Shown one piece after another: positions 36,930-46,824 of a DNA stretch of 64,000 nt (positions within the stretch are counted from its first letter, which is position 1; each line of letters starts with the position of its first letter). The notes beneath the pieces are model-generated. The model had not been told where the DNA came from. It made no database searches and was given only the letters and a program-made list of their open reading frames with translations. The stretch is from Caulobacter vibrioides OR37. GTDB lineage: Bacteria; Pseudomonadota; Alphaproteobacteria; Caulobacterales; Caulobacteraceae. The position numbers were made by a program, and so were the translations under genes. The DNA is taken from the NCBI RefSeq assembly GCF_000372645.1, contig NZ_APMP01000001.1, positions 496,001-560,000 on the forward strand, given 5' to 3'.

Positions 36930-39248
36930 ATGAAGCGGATGGGGTTGGCGGCGAGCGCGCTGAGCGTGCTGGCGATGGCGCAAGGCGTCCAGGCGGCCGA
37001 GATCGCAGCCGCCGATGATCCCGCCAATGCTGTCGAGGCCGTGGTCGTCACCGGCGAAAAGACCGCCCGCGGGCTTCAGCAAACCGTTTCCAGCGTGGCG
37101 GTGACCACCGCCGCCCGCATTGAACGCGAGAATATCCAGGACTTCTACGACGTCGTCGCCCGCACCGCGAACATGAGCGAGACCTACGGCAAGACCGGCT
37201 TCACGATCCGGGGCGTCAGCAATAGCAACGTCTCGGGCGGCGGTACGGGCGGGCTGGCCACGGTCTATGTCGACGGCGCGGCCCTGCCCCAGGAAGCCGT
37301 CTACGGTGGCCCGCTGGAGATGTGGGACATCGGCCAAGTCGAGATCCTGCGTGGTCCCCAATCCACCCTGCAGGGCCGCAACTCCTTGGCCGGCGCCGTG
37401 ATTATCACCTCGGCCAACCCGACCTACACCCCGCAGTTCCGCGCTCGCGCGAACCTCGCCAGCGGCGACGAGCTTGTCTACGCCATCGCCGCGAGCGGTC
37501 CGATCGTCGCCGACCAGATGGCCTTCCGCTTCGCCGTCGAAAAGAAGGATAGCGACGGCTTTATCTACAATCCGAACCTCAAGCGGGACATGGACGCGGT
37601 CGACAATCTATACATCCGCGGCAAGCTGTTGCTCACGCCGAGCGCCCTACCTGGCCTGCGGGCATTGCTCACCTACGCCCACAACGATCGGGACAGCGGC
37701 TACGAATTCACCTATTCGCGCACCGATCGGCCCGATTACTACGATCATCGTATCGACCTCTCGGGCGATCCCAGCCGCACCAAGACCAAGACCGATATCC
37801 TGACGGCGGACATAGCCTACAAGCTGAGCGACAAGCTGACGCTGAACGCCATCGCTTCGTTCAACGCGGTCAATACCGACGCCACCATCGACTTCGACAT
37901 GGCCCCCGCCCACAGTTCGTATGGCACGCGCGCCCAGACCACCAAGACCGACTCCCAGGAGCTGCGCCTGAACTACGACGGCCAGCGGCTAAAGGGCCTG
38001 TTGGGCGCCTATCACGCCACGCGCGACGCCCGGGACCTGTCGAGCAGCCTGACCAACGTGCCCTTCCCGCGCGCCACCCTGGTGAGCGTGCTGACCCCGT
38101 CCCTACTGTCGGGTGTCGGCAATCCGACGCCGGCGCAGCAGGCCGCCGCCGCGGCGCAGGCCAGCGCCTTCGCCAATCTCTATGTCGCCAGCCTGCCGGT
38201 CATTCCGGTAAATTACAGCGGCAGCCAGCCCTCGACGATAAAGACCAGCGCCGTCTTCGCCGACGCCACCTTCGCCCTGACCGCCAAGCTCTCGCTACTC
38301 GGCGGCTTCCGCTACGACCACGAGGAGAACACCGGCCGCAGCGCGCAGACGGCCAGTTTCGCCGGGACCTATCCGACCCCGGCGTCCTTCGGACCCTACG
38401 CCTCCTACGTGGCCCAGGTGAACGCCTTCGTCGCCGGCATGATCGCCCAGGCCAACGCCTCCGCGCCGGAAGGGACCCGAGAATTCAACGCGTTCCTGCC
38501 GAAGTTTGGGGTCAAATATCAATGGACCCCGGACATTGGCGGCAGTCTGACGGCCCAGCGCGGCTATCGGTCGGGCGGCTCGACCGTGAACCAGGCCCGC
38601 TCAAGCGTCGCCGCGTATGATCCGGAATACACCTGGAACTACGAGGCGGCGTTGCGAACGGCCTGGCTGGACGGATCGCTGACCCTCAACGCCAACGCCT
38701 TCTACACCGATTGGACGCAACAGCAGGTCGTCGTGAACCTCGGCCTGAACGCCTATGACTCCGAGGTCCGGAACGCTGGCAAGTCGCACCTTTACGGCTT
38801 CGAACTGGAGGTCGCCCAAAGACTGACGCCGCGACTGTCCTGGTACGTCTCTCTGGGTCACACCCGAACCAAGTTCGACGACTTCAAGGTCACCGCGGGC
38901 GCGCTCGTCAGCGATCTATCGGGCTCGGAATTCCCCTACGCCCCGCACTGGACGGCGGCGGCCGGCGTCGACCAGCGCTGGGACAACGGCCTGATCGCCC
39001 ATCTGGACGGCAACTACCGAAGCAACGCGTTTTCTGAAGCCGACATCAACCAGGCCCGGACCGCGCTGATCAAGAAGCACCTCGTGTTCAACGGCCGCTT
39101 CGGCTACGAGCGCGCCCGCTGGGGCGCCTATGTGTACGGCCGCAATCTGCTGAACGCGACGTACAGCCAATATACGCGCACGGACATTCCGGTCGCCCTA
39201 CTGAGCGAACCCCGGATCATCGGCCTTACGCTGGAGACCCGCTGGTGA
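36930..39248 (+). CDS. TonB-dependent siderophore-type receptor
   Basis: A 772-residue receptor with signal peptide (ending GVQAAE), TonB-box-like EAVVVTGEK, plug (GFTIRGVSNSNV, VEILRGPQSTLQGRNSLAGAV) and a barrel ending IIGLTLETRW. The downstream PepSY gene and the upstream Fur-like site suggest ferric-siderophore import; the ligand is not known. Its stop overlaps the start of the next gene (GTGA). Confidence 0.93.
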   Translation: MKRMGLAASALSVLAMAQGVQAAEIAAADDPANAVEAVVVTGEKTARGLQQTVSSVAVTTAARIERENIQDFYDVVARTANMSETYGKTGFTIRGVSNSNVSGGGTGGLATVYVDGAALPQEAVYGGPLEMWDIGQVEILRGPQSTLQGRNSLAGAVIITSANPTYTPQFRARANLASGDELVYAIAASGPIVADQMAFRFAVEKKDSDGFIYNPNLKRDMDAVDNLYIRGKLLLTPSALPGLRALLTYAHNDRDSGYEFTYSRTDRPDYYDHRIDLSGDPSRTKTKTDILTADIAYKLSDKLTLNAIASFNAVNTDATIDFDMAPAHSSYGTRAQTTKTDSQELRLNYDGQRLKGLLGAYHATRDARDLSSSLTNVPFPRATLVSVLTPSLLSGVGNPTPAQQAAAAAQASAFANLYVASLPVIPVNYSGSQPSTIKTSAVFADATFALTAKLSLLGGFRYDHEENTGRSAQTASFAGTYPTPASFGPYASYVAQVNAFVAGMIAQANASAPEGTREFNAFLPKFGVKYQWTPDIGGSLTAQRGYRSGGSTVNQARSSVAAYDPEYTWNYEAALRTAWLDGSLTLNANAFYTDWTQQQVVVNLGLNAYDSEVRNAGKSHLYGFELEVAQRLTPRLSWYVSLGHTRTKFDDFKVTAGALVSDLSGSEFPYAPHWTAAAGVDQRWDNGLIAHLDGNYRSNAFSEADINQARTALIKKHLVFNGRFGYERARWGAYVYGRNLLNATYSQYTRTDIPVALLSEPRIIGLTLETRW

Positions 39249-39808
39249 ACGCTCTCTGGAGTCTTGCGCTGGCGCCCCTGCCGCTGGCGGGGACTTATCT
39301 GCTGAAACGCGCCTGGGCCACACCCGATCAGAACCGTGCGTGGTTCATACTAGCGGGCTGGAGCGTGATGACCTTGGCGATCGCCGCTTCGGTTCCGCTG
39401 ATCGGCGGGGCGCGCGGCCCCTTCTCCGTGCTGACGTTGGGTTCAGTCGCCGCCCTGGCCCTGGTCGCCGCCGGGTTCGAGCGTCGCGACGCCAGGAAAA
39501 AAGTCGTCCGCGAACTCGCGCCCGAGCCTTCCGATCGCAAGCGTATCGTCTGGCGGGGCTGGTTGCGAGGTTTCCTGGCGGGCCCGCTGGCGGGCGTCGC
39601 GGCCCTGGGCTGCGGGCTGGCCGTCGCCATCTGCGCGCCAGGCCAGATTCAGAGCCGTATGGTGGTCGGCGGCTTCATGATCCCGTTCCTGTGGGCTGGC
39701 GGCATGGCGTGGACGCTCTCGGACGACAAGATCCTGCGAGCCTTCGCCGTTCTGACTGGCGTCGCGACCGTGACTCTGGGCGCGGCGTTCCTCAAGGGAG
39801 CGCTCTAA
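39245..39808 (+). CDS. Small inner membrane protein of a siderophore-uptake operon, unknown function
   Basis: A 187-residue protein with four or five hydrophobic segments (SLALAPLPLAGTYLL, FILAGWSVMTLAIAASVPL, SVLTLGSVAALALVAAGF, LAGVAALGCGLAVAI, VLTGVATVTLGAAF). No known family was recognised. A GTG start overlaps the receptor stop and its TAA overlaps the PepSY gene (TAATG), so the three are translationally coupled. Small membrane proteins in this place are common in TonB/PepSY iron operons; a part in reduction or transport is a guess. Confidence 0.75.
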   Translation: MNALWSLALAPLPLAGTYLLKRAWATPDQNRAWFILAGWSVMTLAIAASVPLIGGARGPFSVLTLGSVAALALVAAGFERRDARKKVVRELAPEPSDRKRIVWRGWLRGFLAGPLAGVAALGCGLAVAICAPGQIQSRMVVGGFMIPFLWAGGMAWTLSDDKILRAFAVLTGVATVTLGAAFLKGAL

Positions 39809-41334
39809 TGGACGGCTCGAGCGCCGCCGCTCGGACAAAGGGCAAGGCCGCCAAGCCGATCTGGCCCAAGATCCCAGCCGCGTTCGTCCGCGCGATGCTC
39901 GCCGGCCATTCGGCCCTGGGGCTGGCTTTCGCGGCCCTGATCTATCTGGTGTGCTTCTCCGGCTCGATCGCGGTCTTCACCTATGAGTACCAGCGCTGGG
40001 AACAGCCAGCGGGTCCGGTCCTGCGCGAGGTCTCGCCGCGGGCCGCCAACGCCGCCTTCCGGGAGGCGCTGGCCAAGACCCCCGGCGCCCATGAACTGTT
40101 CTTGCGCCTGCCAGAACCCGCCGCTCCGCGCCTCAGCGTGCGGGCCGAGGACACTAAGGGTCACGAGCGCACCTGGATCGCCGACGCCTCGGGCAAGATC
40201 GTCGCCGAGCAGAATACGCCCTGGAGCACCTTCCAGGCCGAGCTTCACACCGCTCTGCACCTGCCTCGCGCCTGGGGCGGCTTCATCGTCGGCCTGACGG
40301 GCGTGGCGCTGCTGTCCTCGCTGGTCTCGGGTGTGCTCTCGCACCCACGGGTGTTCAAGGACGCCTTCGCCTTGCGATGGGGCGGGTCCAAGCGCCTGCA
40401 GGAAGCCGACCTGCATAACCGGATTTCCGTCTGGGGCCTGCCATTCCATCTCGTCGTGTCGCTGACCGGCGCCTTTCTGGGCCTGACGGTGATCATCGTC
40501 GGGGTGTTGGCCCTGGCCACCTTCAGAGGCGACACCAGCAAGGCCTATGCCCTGTTCCGAGGCCCGACGGTCCAGGACGATCCGCGACCGGCTCAAAAGG
40601 TCATCGACGTCGCCGATATCCTGGCCCGTCTAAGGGTCGTCTATCCGGACGGACGCGCGACCTATCTGGTCGTCGAACACCCCGGCGAGGTTGGGCAGCA
40701 CGCCAGCGGCAACATCGTCCGCGAGGGTCGCCTGTCGCGCGGCGAGACCGTGGTCCTCGACGCCGATGGCAAGATTCTCGGTGAGGTCGGTTACGAGAGC
40801 GGTTCGGTCGGAATGCGCCTGCTCTCGGCCATGACCCCGCTGCATTTCGGCTGGTTCGGCGGCTGGCCGGTGAAGGTCGCCTATCTGCTGCTGGGGCTGG
40901 GCCTAACGACGGTGACCTCCAGCGGCGTCGCCATCTGGCTGGCCCGACGCCGCGACAAGGGCCGCCCGGCTCCACGCTGGGAGCGCGTCTGGATCGCCTT
41001 GGTCTGGAGCCAGCCCGTGGCCTACGCCTTCTCCGCCCTGGTGAGCCTGTGCTCGCCCACGCCGAAACCCGTGGCGGCCTGGGGCCTGGCAACCTTGGCG
41101 GCCTGCGCCTTGGCCGTCGCCGCCGCTCCGGCCGCGCTCTCCATCGCGCTTCGCCGGATCAGCGCCGCCCTGATCGCCATGGTCGCTGTCACGCACGTCT
41201 CGCTCCACGCGCGCCAGATGGCCGACCCGGTGGGCTGGATCGTCGATGCGGCGCTGCTGGCGACGGCGCTCGGGCTCGGGGCGACAACGAGGGTCCAGAC
41301 GCCGAAGGTTTTCCGGGCGCGGAAGTTCGACTGA
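39808..41334 (+). CDS. PepSY-associated transmembrane protein (putative siderophore/ferric reductase)
   Basis: A 508-residue inner membrane protein. An early TM helix (AGHSALGLAFAALIYLVCFSGS), a periplasmic PepSY part, two central helices (HLPRAWGGFIVGLTGVALL and VVSLTGAFLGLTVIIVG, the latter after the conserved HNRISVWGLPFH), and four C-terminal helices give the usual PepSY-TM layout. Conserved His residues in and near the helices fit heme ligation in iron-siderophore reductases. ATG 39808 overlaps the upstream stop. It is convergent with the CoA transferase. Confidence 0.9.
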   Translation: MDGSSAAARTKGKAAKPIWPKIPAAFVRAMLAGHSALGLAFAALIYLVCFSGSIAVFTYEYQRWEQPAGPVLREVSPRAANAAFREALAKTPGAHELFLRLPEPAAPRLSVRAEDTKGHERTWIADASGKIVAEQNTPWSTFQAELHTALHLPRAWGGFIVGLTGVALLSSLVSGVLSHPRVFKDAFALRWGGSKRLQEADLHNRISVWGLPFHLVVSLTGAFLGLTVIIVGVLALATFRGDTSKAYALFRGPTVQDDPRPAQKVIDVADILARLRVVYPDGRATYLVVEHPGEVGQHASGNIVREGRLSRGETVVLDADGKILGEVGYESGSVGMRLLSAMTPLHFGWFGGWPVKVAYLLLGLGLTTVTSSGVAIWLARRRDKGRPAPRWERVWIALVWSQPVAYAFSALVSLCSPTPKPVAAWGLATLAACALAVAAAPAALSIALRRISAALIAMVAVTHVSLHARQMADPVGWIVDAALLATALGLGATTRVQTPKVFRARKFD

Positions 41335-41392
41335 GGCGAAGCGCCATCTCTCGTTCGCGTTTGCATGAAGGCCATGGAGCAAGGGGCTTGCA

Positions 41393-43627
41393 TCAAGCCA
41401 CCTTCGGATCGCCCTCGCCCTGGATAGCGGCCGTCGCCGAGGCCAGGATCTGTGGCTCCAGCGGCTCCAGGACACCCGCGTCGACGAGCGCTTCGACCTC
41501 GACCTCCGACAAACCCAGCCACGCGCCGACCAACGCCTTGGTGTGCTCGCCAGCCAGCGGCGCGGGAGCCGATAGGGCGTCATCCAAGGCCGCTCCGCGA
41601 GCGTGGTTGCGCTCCGCGACGACGGGCTCCGCGAGATAGGGATGCCGCTCGACGCGGTAGAAGTCACGCTCTCGAAAATAGGCGAAGTCTGGAAGTTCGG
41701 ACACGCGCAGCATTCGCGCGGCCGCGACGCCCGCGGCCTGCAACTCATGCATGGCCTCATCCGCCGTCCGCGCCGCGATCCAGGCGCCGACCGACGCCTG
41801 ATCGTCTCCGCCGACCACCGCGCGCAGGGCGCGACGGGCAGGCTCGCTCGGCGCGCTCACGACACACCACTCATCGTCGCCGGCGGCCGGAAAGACCGCG
41901 TCTCGCCACCCGGCAGCCGCCTCCGTCCGCCCCAGGGAGGCTCGCGCCACATCGACGGCGAAGTGGTTCAGCATGACCTCCGACTGAGCGACGCTGGCGC
42001 TGCCCCCCCGTCCCGTGCGCAGTCGCCGGATCAGCAGGGCCGTCACCGCCATGGCCCCGATCCGGCCCGCCACGTGGTCGGGATAGATCGTGATGGAGTC
42101 GCTGAAGCTTTCCGGATCGTCGTCATAGCGCCAGGCGGTCGTTAGGCCAGTGGCGGCGCGAACGAGCGGGCCGTAACCCATACGTTCGGCCCAAGGCCCG
42201 GTGGCCCCGAAGGCCGAACTGTCGGACATGATGATGCGCGGATTGATCTTCGAGATCGTCGCATGGTCGATCCCCAGGCTTTCCATCACCCCCGGTTTGA
42301 AGTTCGAAAGGATGACGTCGGCCTTGGCCGCCATCTCCAGAAATAGCGCCCGTCCCCGGGGATCGCGCAGGTTCAGGCCCAGGCCGCGCTTGTTGCGATG
42401 TCCGGCGGCGAAGCTGACCGAGAGGCCGTAGGACAGATAGGACTGGCGGCTGCCGTCCGGAAAGGCGCGGCTCTCGACCTTGACCACCTCGGCGCCCTGG
42501 TCGGCCAGCAGACGTCCCTGCTCGGCGCCAACGACAATGACGCCCAGATCCAGGACCTTGAGCCCCTCGAACGCCCGCCGCCCCGCGGCGACGGGGGCCG
42601 GCCAAGTCTGAGCGCGCGGCGCGACGAGGCTTGGCCCCATCCTTGCGCCGTCAATGGTCACGACGCCGTTTGGCAGCTTGGCCCCGTCGATCTCGATCAG
42701 AGCCTCGCGCGCGGCGACATGGTCCGAAGCCATGAACTCCGGCAGGGTCAGGACGGCCGAGATCGGCACGCCGTGCGCCTGCCCCTCGCGCTCCAGGTCG
42801 GCGCGACCGCGATCAGCGAAGAAGGCGGCGATGGCCGGGATCAGGTCTGGCGACTTGTAGCGGACGCCGACCTTTTCGAACTCCGGCGAGGCGAAGGCGG
42901 CCGGCGAGCCCATCCAGCGGAACATGCCCTGCCACTGGCGCTTGGCCAGCAGGCAGATGCGCACGTGGCCGTCGGCGCACGGCAGGATCGGATACTGGAA
43001 GCCTTTCGGTGGACGGTCGCGCGGCAAAAGGTGGGCCGGCTTGCCCAAGGTGGCGCTGCCGTTAATGCCGTAGCCTGGATCCAGCGCCTGCACCGCGCCG
43101 TCCAGGGCCGAGAAGTCCAGGTGGTCGCCCTTCCCGGTCCGCAGCGCGTGGTAGAGCGACACGGTCAGGGCGTAGGCCGCCTGCGAGGCGGCGCACTGAT
43201 AGGCCAGCTGGCCCGGCGGCGGCAGCGGCGGACGACCGGCGATCCCCGAGCGCGACAACTCGGCGCTCAGCGCGTGCAGAACGAGGTCGCTGCCCTTCCA
43301 GCTCGAAAAGCGCGTATCGGTCCCAAAGTCGCTGACCGCCATGGTCACCAGCGCCGGACGGCGACGGCGCAGGGCCTCCACGTCCACCGCCCCGGCGGCG
43401 TCAAAAACAATGGCGTCGGCGCTTTCCAGCAAGCCGTCCGTCAAGCTCGCCGCGCGCGCTTTTCCGATATTGGCGGTCAGATCGTCCAGGGACGGCTCCG
43501 TTTCGCCATCGTCGAGCCGCGTCACGCTCGCGCCCAGCTCGGCCAGATAACGGGTGGTCGCCGCGAGGGGGCCGCGCACCAGATCGATGATCCGGATTCC
43601 CGAGAGCGGACGATCGACGCCGCTCAC
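41393..43627 (-). CDS. Fused two-domain class III CoA-transferase (CaiB/BaiF family)
   Basis: A 744-residue protein made of two CaiB/BaiF domains in tandem (about residues 1-340 and 345-744), about twice the usual length. Each half has the opening pattern (LSGIRIIDLVRGPLAA and FEGLKVLDLGVIVVGAEQG); the second half has the longer conserved core GHRNKRGLGLNLRDPRGR, ILSNFKPGVMESLGID. Such fusions occur in steroid and terpenoid clusters. A GTG start at 43627 overlaps the GFA gene stop (GTGA). Transfer of CoA to a carboxylic intermediate is the predicted role. Confidence 0.88.
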   Translation of the reverse strand: MSGVDRPLSGIRIIDLVRGPLAATTRYLAELGASVTRLDDGETEPSLDDLTANIGKARAASLTDGLLESADAIVFDAAGAVDVEALRRRRPALVTMAVSDFGTDTRFSSWKGSDLVLHALSAELSRSGIAGRPPLPPPGQLAYQCAASQAAYALTVSLYHALRTGKGDHLDFSALDGAVQALDPGYGINGSATLGKPAHLLPRDRPPKGFQYPILPCADGHVRICLLAKRQWQGMFRWMGSPAAFASPEFEKVGVRYKSPDLIPAIAAFFADRGRADLEREGQAHGVPISAVLTLPEFMASDHVAAREALIEIDGAKLPNGVVTIDGARMGPSLVAPRAQTWPAPVAAGRRAFEGLKVLDLGVIVVGAEQGRLLADQGAEVVKVESRAFPDGSRQSYLSYGLSVSFAAGHRNKRGLGLNLRDPRGRALFLEMAAKADVILSNFKPGVMESLGIDHATISKINPRIIMSDSSAFGATGPWAERMGYGPLVRAATGLTTAWRYDDDPESFSDSITIYPDHVAGRIGAMAVTALLIRRLRTGRGGSASVAQSEVMLNHFAVDVARASLGRTEAAAGWRDAVFPAAGDDEWCVVSAPSEPARRALRAVVGGDDQASVGAWIAARTADEAMHELQAAGVAAARMLRVSELPDFAYFRERDFYRVERHPYLAEPVVAERNHARGAALDDALSAPAPLAGEHTKALVGAWLGLSEVEVEALVDAGVLEPLEPQILASATAAIQGEGDPKVA

Positions 43628-44046
43628 GCCGCCGGCCCCTTTTCGAAACGCGGCAAGCCCTCCGGAATAGTCACCCAGGGCAACGCCGAACGGGTCCAGA
43701 TGTGCATCGCCGGGGCGAAAGCCTCGGGCGCGTCCAACGAGCCAGCCTTGAGCGCGATCATCTTCGGCGCGGCGGTCGGGACGGAGCGGATCGGCGAGCC
43801 GCACGCGGCGCAGAATTGCCGCTGGATCGGCGCTCCGCTTTCGGTGTCGGGGTCCATGTAGCTGGCGAGTTCGCCCTCGACGCTCATCGCATCGGCGCGG
43901 ACGATCAGATTGACCGAAAAGGCCGCGCCCGACTGCCGGCGACAGCTCGTGCAGTGGCAAGCGATCACCGCCAGCGGCGCACCGGCCAAGGCGTAACGCA
44001 CGGCGCCGCAGTTGCAGCCGCCGCTCAGGGTTTGCTGATCGGTCAT
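43624..44046 (-). CDS. GFA-family zinc protein
   Basis: A 140-residue GFA-type (glutathione-dependent formaldehyde-activating-like) small zinc protein. The Cys motifs are CNCGAVRY, CHCTSCRR and CAACGSPI, with Cys pairs placed as in the family. Its function is uncertain; the formaldehyde role is not established for most members. The operator motif of island 2 lies just upstream, and the stop overlaps the CoA transferase start. Confidence 0.88.
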   Translation of the reverse strand: MTDQQTLSGGCNCGAVRYALAGAPLAVIACHCTSCRRQSGAAFSVNLIVRADAMSVEGELASYMDPDTESGAPIQRQFCAACGSPIRSVPTAAPKMIALKAGSLDAPEAFAPAMHIWTRSALPWVTIPEGLPRFEKGPAA

Positions 44047-44091
44047 CGCTCTCTCCTCCCGAGGCTCTATGGCCATCTTGATTTCGGACTT

Positions 44092-44109
44092 ATCTAACGT
44101 CATTAGATT
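44092..44109. promoter_or_regulatory. Island-2 operator motif, copy 1
   Basis: ATCTAACGTCATTAGATT is an imperfect dyad (ATCTAAcG against ATCTAATg on the other strand). It lies between the divergent GFA/CoA transferase and aldehyde dehydrogenase units. Confidence 0.65.
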
Positions 44110-44172
44110 GAACCAACAAGCGGCCGCGGGGCGATGGACTCCGAAGGCGACCACGGCGAGGAGATCACGTTC

Positions 44173-45600
44173 ATGTCGACCCCATCCAACCAGACCTACG
44201 CGCTGACGATTGACGGCCAGGCGGTGCGGACCGCCGCGATGATCGATGTGCGCAATCCCGCCACCGGAGAGGTGTTCGCCCAGGCGCCCGCCGCCGGCGC
44301 GGACGATCTGGATCGAGCCGTCGCGGCGGCGAGCCATGCGTTCGAGCAGTGGAGTCGTACTCCCGTTGCGGAACGCAAGGCGCTTCTCGTGAAGGCCGCG
44401 CGGATCATCGACGACCACGCCGACGAGCTGGCCGCGCTCTTCACGCGCGAGCAGGGCCGCCCCCTCCCCGGCGCCGCCGCCGAGATCAAGGGCGCGGCCA
44501 TGTGGCTGAAGGCCGGGACCATGCTGGACATCCCCGTCGAGGTCACCGAGGACACCGCCACGCGACGCATCGAGGTGCATCATGTGCCGCTGGGCGTGGT
44601 CTGCGCCATCGTGCCGTGGAACTTCCCCGTTCTTCTGGCGATCTGGAAGATCGGTCCCGCCCTGCTGGCCGGCAACACCATCGTGGTGAAGCCGTCGCCG
44701 TTCACGCCCCTGACGACCCTGCGGATCGGCGAGCTGCTGGCCGACGTCTTTCCGCCTGGCGTTCTGAATGTCATCTGCGGCGGCGACGAACTCGGACCCT
44801 TGATGACCGCCCACAAGGGCTTCGCCAAGATTTCGTTCACCGGTTCGACCGCGACGGGGCGCCGGGTGATGGAAAGCGCGGCTCGCGACCTCAAGCGCAT
44901 CACCCTTGAGCTGGGCGGCAACGACGCCGCGATCGTGCTGCCCGACGTCGACGTCGACGCCGTGGCCGCGCAGCTATTCGAAGGCGCCTTCCACAACACC
45001 GCCCAGGTCTGCGTGGCGACCAAGCGACTGTTCATCCACGAAGACATCTACGACCGTCTGCGCGACCGCCTGCACCAACTGGCCAAGGATCTCCCGGTCG
45101 GTGACGGGACCCAGCAGGGCGTGCGCTACGGTCCGGTGCAGAACGAGCCGCAATACCGTCGGGTCGTGGGCCTGATCGAGGAAGCCCGTCGCGAGGGCCT
45201 GACCTTGTTGGAGGGCGGCGCGGTCCCCGAACGCGGCTATTTCGTGCCCCTGACCCTGGTCGACAATCCCCCGGACGATGCGCGCGTGGTCACCGAGGAA
45301 GCTTTCGGCCCGGTGCTGCCGCTTTTGAAATTCAGCGACATCGATGATGTGGTGCGCCGCGCCAACGACACCGAATACGGGTTGGCTGGGGCGGTGTGGT
45401 CGGCCGATGTCGAGCAGGCTGTCGCCATCGCCCATCGTTTGGACACCGGCACGGTCTGGATCAACCAGAACCTCCAATCGACGCCGTTCACGCCGCTGGC
45501 GGGTGCCAAGCAGTCGGGCTTCGGCCAGGAAAACGGCTTGCCGGGCCTCTTGGAATTCACGCGTCCGAAGGCGATCTACATCCCCAAGGCCGGCAAATGA
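44173..45600 (+). CDS. NAD(P)-dependent aldehyde dehydrogenase
   Basis: A 475-residue ALDH. Catalytic Glu is in LELGGNDAAIV, catalytic Cys in NTAQVCVATKR, the cofactor motif is FTGSTATGRRVM, and EEAFGPVLPLL and NDTEYGLAGAVW are standard. It oxidises an aldehyde to an acid, likely after the alcohol is made by P450 and GMC enzymes. ATG 44173 is chosen (GGAG upstream). Its stop overlaps the next acyl-CoA dehydrogenase (ATGA), with the island-2 operator upstream. Confidence 0.94.
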   Translation: MSTPSNQTYALTIDGQAVRTAAMIDVRNPATGEVFAQAPAAGADDLDRAVAAASHAFEQWSRTPVAERKALLVKAARIIDDHADELAALFTREQGRPLPGAAAEIKGAAMWLKAGTMLDIPVEVTEDTATRRIEVHHVPLGVVCAIVPWNFPVLLAIWKIGPALLAGNTIVVKPSPFTPLTTLRIGELLADVFPPGVLNVICGGDELGPLMTAHKGFAKISFTGSTATGRRVMESAARDLKRITLELGGNDAAIVLPDVDVDAVAAQLFEGAFHNTAQVCVATKRLFIHEDIYDRLRDRLHQLAKDLPVGDGTQQGVRYGPVQNEPQYRRVVGLIEEARREGLTLLEGGAVPERGYFVPLTLVDNPPDDARVVTEEAFGPVLPLLKFSDIDDVVRRANDTEYGLAGAVWSADVEQAVAIAHRLDTGTVWINQNLQSTPFTPLAGAKQSGFGQENGLPGLLEFTRPKAIYIPKAGK

Positions 45601-46805
45601 GCGCCGGCCTCTCTCCCGAGGACGCCGCCTTCCGCGATGAAGTTCGAGCGTTCCTCGACCAAGCGCTGACGCCCAAGCTGCGGCGCGCGGGAACGCTGAT
45701 GACCAGCGTCTATTGCGACCACGAGGCCCAGCTGGAGTGGCAAGCCTTGCTCTACAAGCGGGGCTGGGCCGCGCCGTCGTGGCCGGTCGAGTATGGCGGC
45801 TGCGGCTGGTCGGCGGTCCAACGCTACATCTTCGCCCGCGAGCGGCTGCTGGCCGGAGCCCCGACCTCGCCCCTGGGCATCAACATGGTCGGCCCGGCGA
45901 TCATGGCGTTCGGCGATCCGGCCCAGAAGGCGTTCTTCCTACCCCGGATGCTCAGCGGCGAGCACCTGTGGTGCCAGGGCTATTCCGAACCCCAGGCCGG
46001 CTCGGACCTGGCGGCCCTGGCCATGAAGGCCAAGCGCGACGGGGATCATCTGGTGTGCACGGGAACCAAGATCTGGACCACCCACGCCAATGTCGCCAAC
46101 TGGATGTTCTGCCTGGTGCGCACCGACGCCAGCGGCCGCAAGCAGCAGGGCATCACCTTCCTGCTGATCGACATGACGAGCCCCGGCGTCACCGTTCGCC
46201 CGATCGTCATGTCCTCGGGCGAGGCGGTCCAGAGCCAAGTGTTCTTCGATGAGGTCCGCGTGCCCATCGAGAACGTTGTCGGCGGGCTTGGCCAGGGCTG
46301 GACGGTGGCGAAATATCTCCTGGAGTACGAACGCGGCGGCAGCGCCTACGCCCCCGAACTGCAGGTCAAGCTGGCCGCTCTGCGCCGCGACGCCGCCGAG
46401 GCGCTGGCGGCCAATCCGCTGCTGGCCGCCCGCTTGGCCGAGACCGAGGTCGAGGTCGAGGTGCTGGACGCCCTGGAGGCCGAGATCCTGTCGGCGCTTT
46501 CCGCGGACAAGGCCATCGGCACGGACGCCTCGATGATGAAGATCCTGGGCACCGAGCTGCAGCAGCGGGTCACCGAGCTGGCGCTGGACGCTGCCGGCCC
46601 CCTGGCCCGCGCCTGGCAGCCCGGCGTCGCCGTTCCGGGCGGGCCCGTGATCGGCCATCCCCTGCCCCAGGATGACCACGCCAGCGGCGAAGTCTGGCAA
46701 GCGATCGCGCCGCTACGCTACCTGAACGAACGCGCCGGCACCATCTACGCCGGCGCCAACGAGATCCAGCGCGGAATCCTGGCCAAGGCGGAGCTAGGTC
46801 TGTGA
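45597..46805 (+). CDS. Acyl-CoA dehydrogenase, large subunit type
   Basis: A 402-residue flavoprotein of the acyl-CoA dehydrogenase family. The N-terminal helical part is followed by CQGYSEPQAGSDLAALAMKAKR and KIWTTHANVANWMFCLVRT (FAD and substrate middle domain) and the C-terminal helical bundle with RAGTIYAGANEIQRGILA. The frame ends convergent with the second acyl-CoA dehydrogenase, 19 bases apart. Sequence and size fit one partner of a heteromeric enzyme of the steroid side-chain type. Confidence 0.9.
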   Translation: MSAGLSPEDAAFRDEVRAFLDQALTPKLRRAGTLMTSVYCDHEAQLEWQALLYKRGWAAPSWPVEYGGCGWSAVQRYIFARERLLAGAPTSPLGINMVGPAIMAFGDPAQKAFFLPRMLSGEHLWCQGYSEPQAGSDLAALAMKAKRDGDHLVCTGTKIWTTHANVANWMFCLVRTDASGRKQQGITFLLIDMTSPGVTVRPIVMSSGEAVQSQVFFDEVRVPIENVVGGLGQGWTVAKYLLEYERGGSAYAPELQVKLAALRRDAAEALAANPLLAARLAETEVEVEVLDALEAEILSALSADKAIGTDASMMKILGTELQQRVTELALDAAGPLARAWQPGVAVPGGPVIGHPLPQDDHASGEVWQAIAPLRYLNERAGTIYAGANEIQRGILAKAELGL

Positions 46806-46824
46806 CAAAAGGAGGCGCCGCGGC

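Noticed and set aside
42398..43861. 487-residue open frame antisense to the CoA transferase gene
   Set aside because: Shadow frame; the CaiB/BaiF motifs lie on the opposite strand.
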